A DNA stretch of 64,000 nucleotides from Siphonodentalium dalli. Its lineage: Eukaryota; Mollusca; Scaphopoda; Gadilida; Siphonodentaliidae. The translations under genes were made by a program, and so were the position numbers. The DNA is taken from assembly GCA_032622095.1 (NCBI GenBank), contig CP136063.1:274343426-274407425 (forward strand). The letters are read 5' to 3'. Below, one piece after another: positions 57,976 through 64,000 of this stretch (positions within the stretch are counted from its first letter, which is position 1; each line of letters begins with the position of its first letter). The notes under the pieces are model-generated. The model saw only the letters and a list, made by a program, of their open reading frames with translations. It was not told the DNA's origin and did not search any database.

Positions 57976-58780
57976 CCTTTCCCATACAATTTAGTAAGAC
58001 ACAAACTTACGCAACCTTCCAAGTCTGCATGGGGTTGACATCAGCCGATATACTGCAACGTATTCATCGATCAGTTCATGCCAATAATGCATGGAAACAA
58101 GTTTGTGACTCGTCTTCCATTCCAGATCATTCCAAATTCAACCTGCTGGCTGCTGTCAACTGTCTAGGATTACTTGAGTACCGGTACGATTAAACGGACA
58201 CTGACCGTGAAATGTCGCATTTCCATATCACATAAGCGTTGCGAGTATAATTTCTGCAATATATGCTCATTATGCTGTCTTTGTGGTGCGAATTTCTCAC
58301 AACAAACGTCGTTAACTTGCGAAGTAACAATGCGGAAGTTACAATTTTTGGGTTTTCCCAACCCGGAGGTAAACAAATCAGACAGTGCTTAAAGTCACGC
58401 AGTCGGATGACATCGCGTGGCGAGGGGACTGAACTCTGTTTTGCAACTTGCGATCGACGTACCACCGGTCATCTGAGTACTATCCCTTTAACTTATTTGT
58501 ATTGTGCTTCTGAATGTTTCATACACATTATACCGTTTCTTGCATATGTTCAGATTATCCGAACACCGCAATAATGACAACTTTAAAACTGATTAACGGT
58601 ATCTTTTCGTAACAGCATCAGTTTGCCGTAACCTCGCATAGCAGTTAATCATTATCCATCAGCACCATATCACATTAGCAGGACAACTTGACTAGGGTGT
58701 GTTCCTAAATTTCCACCGCGGATCGATTCGGTCATGCGTTGATGGTTCTTCGTCGTTAATGACTAATAATTACGCACGCC
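57976..58780. other. Unassigned, CpG-richer segment
   Basis: 58170-58490 is CpG-richer, with overlapping frames of 68-103 codons in four frames and no clear product. The right edge 'actatccctttaa' resembles the complement of a TTAAAGGGATAGT-type element end, but I could not find a matching left end. Confidence 0.35.
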
Positions 58781-58785
58781 AGTTC

Positions 58786-59634
58786 CACCCCATGCATCCG
58801 GACATGCTCGTAGCGGAAGACATGCCCGTAGCGGAATAACCACATGGCCCGCGATTTGCACACCATTCACGGTTAAACACATTTTGCACCGAAACCAACA
58901 CATACTAGTGGTTGACGGTGGTGGTACTATTTGTGGCTTTAATTTACCCAACTGTACATCAAACTTCTTTAAACATGGACGCAGTTTAATCCTATTTTAT
59001 AGCGAAGTTAGGCCAAACATTGTGGCAAACTTTTCATTTCTTACATAAAATTACGATTTCTGTGGTAACAGCCCAGACAACATAGTCTTTGCATACATTG
59101 CTATTTCCGCGGATATTCCCTTAATATAATAGACAACATTTTCAGTCATGTTTCTACATTTTTCATAGTAAAAAAATTACCATATATGCAGGTCATAGCA
59201 AGAAAATATGGCATGTCTATAGCAGTGTTTTTACGTTTGCTATAGACATGCCCCAAAATCAAGTGAGTGCATCCATGGAAACTAATTTTTCGGGCACTAA
59301 TATGATTGACATCGCAAACATGTCCAGTTCATTTTGAAGCTAAGATATCATACTTTGAGAGACTGTATGTTATATAATGTGTCAATGCAAGGATTCATTA
59401 ACATTTGATAAAACTTATATCGAGTAAGTATTTCAGGTCATAATTTTCGTATAAAACCCGATTATCGAACAGTAATATGCAAATTGCGGAAACCACAACC
59501 GCTCATTTCTGTAGACCGATTATCGCTGTTAAACGTTTAAAAAAAATCAAGGTCAAGTAAACCGTGTTTTTATGAAATGGTTATTCCGCTACGAGCATTT
59601 CTTCCGCTACGAGCATGTCCGGGTGCATGGGGTG
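58786..59634. mobile_element. 849-bp element with 57-bp inverted ends and 5-bp TSD
   Basis: Starts CACCCCATGCATCCGGACAT and ends with the inverted form ATGTCCGGGTGCATGGGGTG. The inverted ends continue for about 57 bp and each holds two direct copies of a 'catg(c)ccgtagcggaa' motif. AGTTC flanks both sides (58781-58785, 59635-59639), a perfect 5-bp duplication. A CAC start with a GC-containing 5-bp duplication is reminiscent of Transib, but the match to the Transib CACWATG consensus is weak, so the superfamily is open. The body has no transposase and contains a 15-bp-stem hairpin (59210-59252). Confidence 0.85.
59210..59252. repeat. Internal hairpin, perfect 15-bp stem
   Basis: GGCATGTCTATAGCA (59210-59224) and TGCTATAGACATGCC (59238-59252) around a 13-nt loop, near the middle of the 849-bp element. 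Confidence 0.85.
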
Positions 59635-59639
59635 AGTTC

Positions 59640-60070
59640 GCGTTAATTGATTTATCAAGACGGGTCAAACGTGATTAAAGTGACTGCTAACGTGTGTCTC
59701 TCAATGCATGTATGTATAATCGAGTTTGGTCACTATGTTCTGACATCTGATGATATAACAGGCCGTTAAATACACAGCTGGATTAAACTTTTATACCAGC
59801 CATAAATATCAACTGTATTGATATAGTATACACGTGGCAAACACAAGTATTCGGATTATAGTCTTATAAATCATTATTACAATAACAAATGTATCAATTT
59901 TTTACCTATATCGTTTATTCTGTAAACAATCTTGGTACTAAGAACAAATTATCTTGAGCCATATGTAAAAGCCAAATGTAGTGAAATTAGCCGCATTTTT
60001 CAAAACACAATGCGAGAAAACATTGCGAAATGCTCAACTTCATACTAATCATATTAAATATAGTAATTAA
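59640..60070. other. Unassigned spacer
   Basis: AT-rich with no supported feature. Confidence 0.35.
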
Positions 60071-60071
60071 A

Positions 60072-60215
60072 TCATGTGCCGAAACGTCTTCGACGACGTT
60101 CCGAATCATCCAAATGCTTGGTCCGAAATAACAATTGCCGAAACCCCAGGTGCCGAAACATCCTGAAAACTTGGTGCCGAAACGTCCATGTGCCGAAATG
60201 TCCTGCACCCGGAAA
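60072..60215 (-). repeat. Degenerate 'ggtgccgaaacgtcc' short-repeat array
   Basis: About seven variants of (g)gtgccgaaa(c/t)(a/g)tcc at irregular 15-25 bp spacing. Style is like one arm of a tandem-repeat foldback, but no inverted partner was found. Minus-strand frames are repeats (FGTWGFG-like). Confidence 0.65.
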
Positions 60216-61575
60216 AGTTACACCATGACGTTGTTCATCAATATTCGTTGAAATCATACGAATGTAATGAACATTATGGAATTGACATGTCTTCTCCATA
60301 TATAGTATATCAGTCGCATCGCTCACCAAGCGTCAACAAATATATTGGTTAAATTCCGTAAAAATGTTCACGTTCCCCACTCGGCATGCATGGTATAATT
60401 ATTTTCACTTTGGTGTTGGTATAGTTTATACTACGTGTAGCAGACAATAAAGACTACTCGGAAACACGTTTGGTCTAATTTATGATCTAAATTATAATTG
60501 GGATCCATTCTTTCGATGAACCGTTGTGGACGAAGTGTAATTATTGATAATCAATATAGGTTATGTGAATCCGATTTGGTCTTAGGCACGTACCGACAGG
60601 GTGTGGGTTGTCACACTCCGAACGAGGACCATAATTTGCATAGTTAGAAATTTCATGACTCAAATTTCAATAGTTGGAAATTAAAAGTAAAAGTGAATCG
60701 AATGATCTAAGTGTTTCAATTTCCGACTTCAAGTTCAGACTTGTATGTTTTACCGAACATTGCGTCATGGTCACTAGTCTATTAGTAATGCCAAACCTCC
60801 ATATCTTTCTGATAACAGCTTTAACGATATAACATTCAGCATGCATAATTGTTACCATCACATATTGTTACTTCTTGGAATTTGAATACGTGTAACTCGT
60901 ATTCGCTCATCAGCCATATTCTGATTAATAGCATGTATAATGTGCATGTTCTGCACGCAGACTGTGACGCAGTATACTCGAGACATAACATATGGATCAA
61001 TGCTATGTCATGATTGTCATTTGTGTCTTTATTTACACAGTCCATGCTCTTAAACAGAATGTATGGAAACCCAAATTATGAAGCCAATATTGAAATATTG
61101 CATTACTCAAAACCAAATGCTATATAGTTGGATATTTGATTAGACAAAAATCCTATATATTTGGAAATGTTATTAGACCAAATTCTGTGTACATGTATAT
61201 ATAGTTGGAAATTGTATGGTCTCACCCACGGTTGGATCCCTTTGGAACGTCCCTATTTGGCGGGAATACCAGGTAATATATAAACCAATTTTGATTTAAA
61301 AAACAAAAGCCAGTTACCCCAATGTGAGTGGATTAGCTTTGTTATTTAATTACGCTAACGCATGGTCATATTACCATATTTATTCTTGTCGACCACGTCC
61401 ATCGATAACTTATATAGTGCGTAGAAATAACCACACGGAACATGGTGCTGTTATCCCTTACACGAACAAGTACCCTTATGATTTTTGCGATGCTTGATTA
61501 ATCTGCAAGGCCAGTGTCTAGTTGAAACATTCAAAAACATATATTCTTGAACTTTATTAACCCATGCCATACTAC
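60216..61575. other. Unassigned spacer
   Basis: 61120-61222 has three diverged copies of 'tatatagttggaaatttgat' followed by 'tagaccaaaatcc'. Otherwise no supported feature. Confidence 0.4.
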
Positions 61576-61858
61576 TAGTGTTCGCGCTGCCACTTGCCAA
61601 ATTTGCTAATGGCAAAAATAATTCAAATTTGGCAAAAAATAATTTCATTTGGCAAATCACTTTTTAATTCCTCTAGAAAAATTGAAAACAATATTGGTCA
61701 ATCAACACCATTCATTTCAGGAAACGTACAATATAATTATATTAGTGGTGTTGTATATGGTTTACGAAAAGTGAACACCTCTATTAAGATGAAGTTAAAC
61801 TGATAGCATTAATATCGATTGGTGGTGGGATTTAGTGTGGAGGTGTTTACATAGCAAA

Positions 61859-62143
61859 CCGGGGCCCCGGTGGTCCAGTCGGTAGAGTTCCAGCTGCATT
61901 ACGCCGCCACAGACCGTCCAGCGCCGACGAAGCTGGTTCTAACCCCGTCATATAGAGGGTGACCGGAATCGTGTACCTGGGCAAGGTTGTCAGTTGCTTT
62001 CCGGGGTCTGTGGTTTATACACGCAGTGGAACGATTTCCCGGTGAAATTAAGCCTCTGTGTGGTCTTTCCTCCACCCGTAAAATTGACAACGTCGTTTGT
62101 GGCCTAGCGGCTAGAACGACTATAAACACTAACAAACAAACAA
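61859..62143 (+). mobile_element. tRNA-derived SINE, full length
   Basis: A 285-bp element with internal RNA polymerase III promoter: A box TGGTCCAGTCGG (61871-61882) fits TRGYNNANNNGG, and B box GGTTCTAACCC (61935-61945) fits GGTTCRANNCC with small change. The boxes are about 64 bp apart, start to start, wider than in a normal tRNA, so it is not an intact tRNA gene. A ~190-bp body follows and the 3' end is (AAC/AAAC)n. Perfect 10-bp target duplications ACATAGCAAA flank it (61849-61858, 62144-62153). It sits inside the hAT-like relic and is therefore younger. Mobilisation by a LINE partner is expected from the class. The 82-88-codon frames across it are not genes. Confidence 0.88.
61871..61945 (+). 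promoter_or_regulatory. Pol III type 2 promoter (A and B boxes) of the SINE
   Basis: A box at 61871-61882 and B box at 61935-61945 in the correct order and orientation for transcription to the right. Confidence 0.7.
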
Positions 62144-62452
62144 ACATAGCAAATCCTCTTGTGATGCGCCCTTCTGATAAGGCAACCCTTCTATCGTGTT
62201 ATTGTTTGATTATTGGTGTATTATGTGGTGATAAACTAGAGATGCGAATATAATTATTAACTTCTCGCTTTTCTATCGATATCAAAAGTTGTTCAAACCG
62301 CGAGTGTCAGAACATAAGACTCAAAGTTGCAGAAAATGATACTTACAAGGATAGTATTTCGCAAATTTTGAAATAATTTGGCAAACAAAAAATTCTTTTG
62401 GCGAATTATATGGCAAAGTAAATTTTGGTCCAGCGCGGACCCTGCAAACAAC

Positions 62453-63109
62453 AAAACGTTAGAGCAGATTAGAAATTTACTCCTCCTTAAAGTCAGATAA
62501 ACGCGTGAAACCAGATCCAGACCAGCGACCATAAATCGACCAACTTAGATTCCAATAATGGGGACAAGTACCGATAAGCAACCAATAAGTTTACATGTCC
62601 AATAAGTTTACCTTTCTTTGACTGAAAGCAGGCACAATGTACCAGGGACAAACAATATCCGCATAGCGTAAGTGCTGTCGACATCCAAATTGGTATATGC
62701 ATGTACTCGTGTGTATACAGCAATAAAATGTGTCTAAGATACTCCGTGTATCGGAGTTGAACATCAGCGTGAGTTTTCTAACAAACTTTAAAATGGACGT
62801 ATCCATAACCAACGAACGGCTCTTGGTTGTGTAACATCAAATCAATTACCATCAAAGCCACATGGCGGCCCCAATCGTAATTCAAAGTAATTTGTCAGTT
62901 CTGTTAGGTCAGCATATGACATTTTAGTACGTGCTTTGATTAGATAAGTGATGTTACTTGGCACATGGCGGTTTGTGATTCAAAATACAGCTAATAATGT
63001 TCACTTTCGAAATTTTACCGGTACCGAAATAGGTCGATACATACATGTACACTCTGCCGTTAAATGAGCATGCCGAGTTCCCAAAAAAAACATATTGATG
63101 TAATGTAAA
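62453..63109. other. Unassigned spacer
   Basis: No gene or repeat end supported. Confidence 0.35.
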
Positions 63110-63330
63110 ATACAACTTTAAACACGGTGTTTGGGTCCCAAACAAAAACAGAAAATTCCACGAGGTGGTTTAGAAAAGAGCGTTCAGTATTAGTCTATTC
63201 TAGATATCGCAGACATGAAGAGCGTTTTTTCTTCACTTGTATGTATGTGAAAAGTAGAACATAGCTGTAAAACTGCTGTAGCCATGGCATGTATTGCCAT
63301 AGATCACGAAGCTGGCATATCAGCACACCA
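63110..63330 (+). repeat. Dispersed repeat with paired 'agagcgtt', copy 1
   Basis: 'aacacggtgtttgggtccca', 'aaaagagcgttcag', 'gaagagcgttttttc' and 'gtagccatggcatgtattgc' occur in the same order as at 63790-63930. Confidence 0.55.
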
Positions 63331-63426
63331 TAAAAACGATGGCCAGACTAAATACATAATATACACATTGTAATGAATCTCTCTTGGTCTAGATATATAT
63401 AAGAGTATAAATTCAGTGTGAAAGTT

Positions 63427-63450
63427 TGTCTATCTATCTGTCTATCTGCC
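63427..63450 (+). repeat. CTAT/CTGT microsatellite
   Basis: gtctatctatctgtctatctg tract just before the head-type repeat at 63488. Confidence 0.8.
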
Positions 63451-63487
63451 CGGATTTTCTCCCTATACCGATTTCAATTGCATTTGG

Positions 63488-63600
63488 TGTGATGACTCGG
63501 GGTACCCTAGCGGATGTTATCACGGTGTTAGATTTAATTAACAAATTATAAAATAAATAATAAGTGAATGGAGCAGAGCTCAATTTAAAAAAAACAAAAT
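63488..63600 (+). repeat. Head fragment of family C-type element
   Basis: 'gtgatgactcggggtaccct', 'agcggatgttatcacggtgt', 'ta' matches 19802-19850 and 40315-40355, followed by A/T-rich sequence with 'gagctcaatttaaaaaa'. No core units follow. Confidence 0.6.
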
Positions 63601-63769
63601 TGTTTTAAATAAAATATACATATTTGTTTTATCTCAAGACACATCACGGTTTGCACTCATAAATACATCTAATAAATAATCACTTTTTAATTGTTACCGA
63701 CAACGAACTGGTTTGTACTTACACGAACAACCTTTCTGCGGGCATTATATGTGTCGGGAAGAAGCATTT

Positions 63770-63935
63770 AATTCATACAAAATTTAACGTTTAACACGCG
63801 GTGTTTGTTCATAAGAAAGAGCGTTTATTAAAATGAAAACGTTTATCAAATGGCTGTGACCATGGACATTATTTTTCAGAGCTAGCATATGAAGCCGGTA
63901 TGTCAATGGTTCGTTTTATTTGTCAATATATCGTA
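63770..63935 (+). repeat. Dispersed repeat with 'aaagagcgtt', copy 2
   Basis: 'aacacgcggtgtttgttcat', 'aagaaagagcgtttatta', 'ggctgtgaccatggacatta' and 'agctagcatatgaagccgg' parallel copy 1 at 63110-63330. The window ends shortly after without further features. Confidence 0.55.
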
Positions 63936-64000
63936 TACCTCATTCCAAATTACGCCGAGGCGTATAGTTTTTGAGTCTGTCATGGTCATTATTTGTTTAA

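Larger units (their letters stand above)
61576..62444. mobile_element. hAT-like element relic, split by a SINE
   Basis: The left end TAGTGTTCGCGCTG and right end CAGCGCGGACCCTG match the ends of the 7741-8442 element (one and two changes), so they belong to one family. Subterminal repeats are TTTGGCAAA here instead of TTTGGCTAA. Flanking 8-mers CATACTAC (61568-61575) and CAAACAAC (62445-62452) agree at 6 of 8. About 575 bp remains after removing the SINE and its duplication. The worse ends and duplication show it is older than the 7.7-kb copy. No transposase frame. Confidence 0.8.

Noticed and set aside
58170-58492. TTAA element ending at 'actatccctttaa'
   Set aside because: The right edge looks like a known TTAA-type terminus, but I found no inverted left end or left TTAA with matching sequence.
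61871-61945. Intact tRNA gene
   Set aside because: A and B boxes are present but too far apart, no acceptor stem closes, and the unit is flanked by 10-bp duplications with an (AAAC)n tail: a SINE.

Overview
This window looks like animal nuclear DNA, most likely from a bivalve mollusc. It is AT-rich and has no compact operon-like coding. No open frame exceeds 223 codons, and the longest are translations of tandem repeats. The motif tacatgta is frequent. Much of the window consists of modular repeats in which 150-165 bp sub-repeats are followed by a (GGAC)n or (CA)n-like tract and a terminal hairpin. That is the architecture described for the bivalve 'pearl' elements and for DINE-1/Helentron-associated elements. 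The species call is inference. I recognise no complete protein-coding gene. The only coding candidate is a short Cys-rich frame at 43835-44110, with an ATGGCGG start context in a locally CpG-richer patch.

Layout. 1-4.3 kb: AT-rich sequence with no repeat or gene I can support. 4.3-9.7 kb: modular repeats, a foldback hairpin, a hAT-like element (5861-6702), and a clear non-autonomous hAT element with a perfect 8-bp target-site duplication (7741-8442) flanked by a diverged 215-bp direct repeat. 9.7-16.3 kb: a foldback element whose arms are arrays of two alternating 16-bp units, a 1.2-kb element with ~260-bp inverted ends (11837-13061), a near-perfect hairpin (13611-13684) and a half copy of the foldback element. 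16.3-23.2 kb: TTAA-flanked miniature elements and modular repeats. 24.4-26.6 kb: a nest of related miniature inverted-repeat elements, one interrupted by a PIF/Harbinger-like element. 27.8-28.5 kb: a degenerate tandem array. 29.7-36.2 kb: small inverted-repeat elements, a 1.4-kb TTAA element and a head-to-tail train of three modular repeat families. 36.9-40.8 kb: a 1.1-kb long-inverted-repeat element, another modular element and an 88-bp-arm palindrome next to a direct copy of one arm. 42-44 kb: a CpG-dense patch, a 149-bp tandem duplication and the candidate exon. 44.6-48.2 kb: a locally duplicated block studded with palindromes built on TTTGCGCTTAAGCGCAAA. 49-55 kb: more miniature elements, including two modular elements in a tail-to-tail pair, one ended by a piggyBac-like miniature element. 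55-64 kb: diverged duplications, an 849-bp element with a 5-bp duplication (58786-59634), and a hAT-like relic split by a tRNA-derived SINE.

Nothing here works together as a pathway. The window is a record of nested, mostly non-autonomous DNA transposition. Its main value is the precise ends, target duplications and insertion order that can be read directly.
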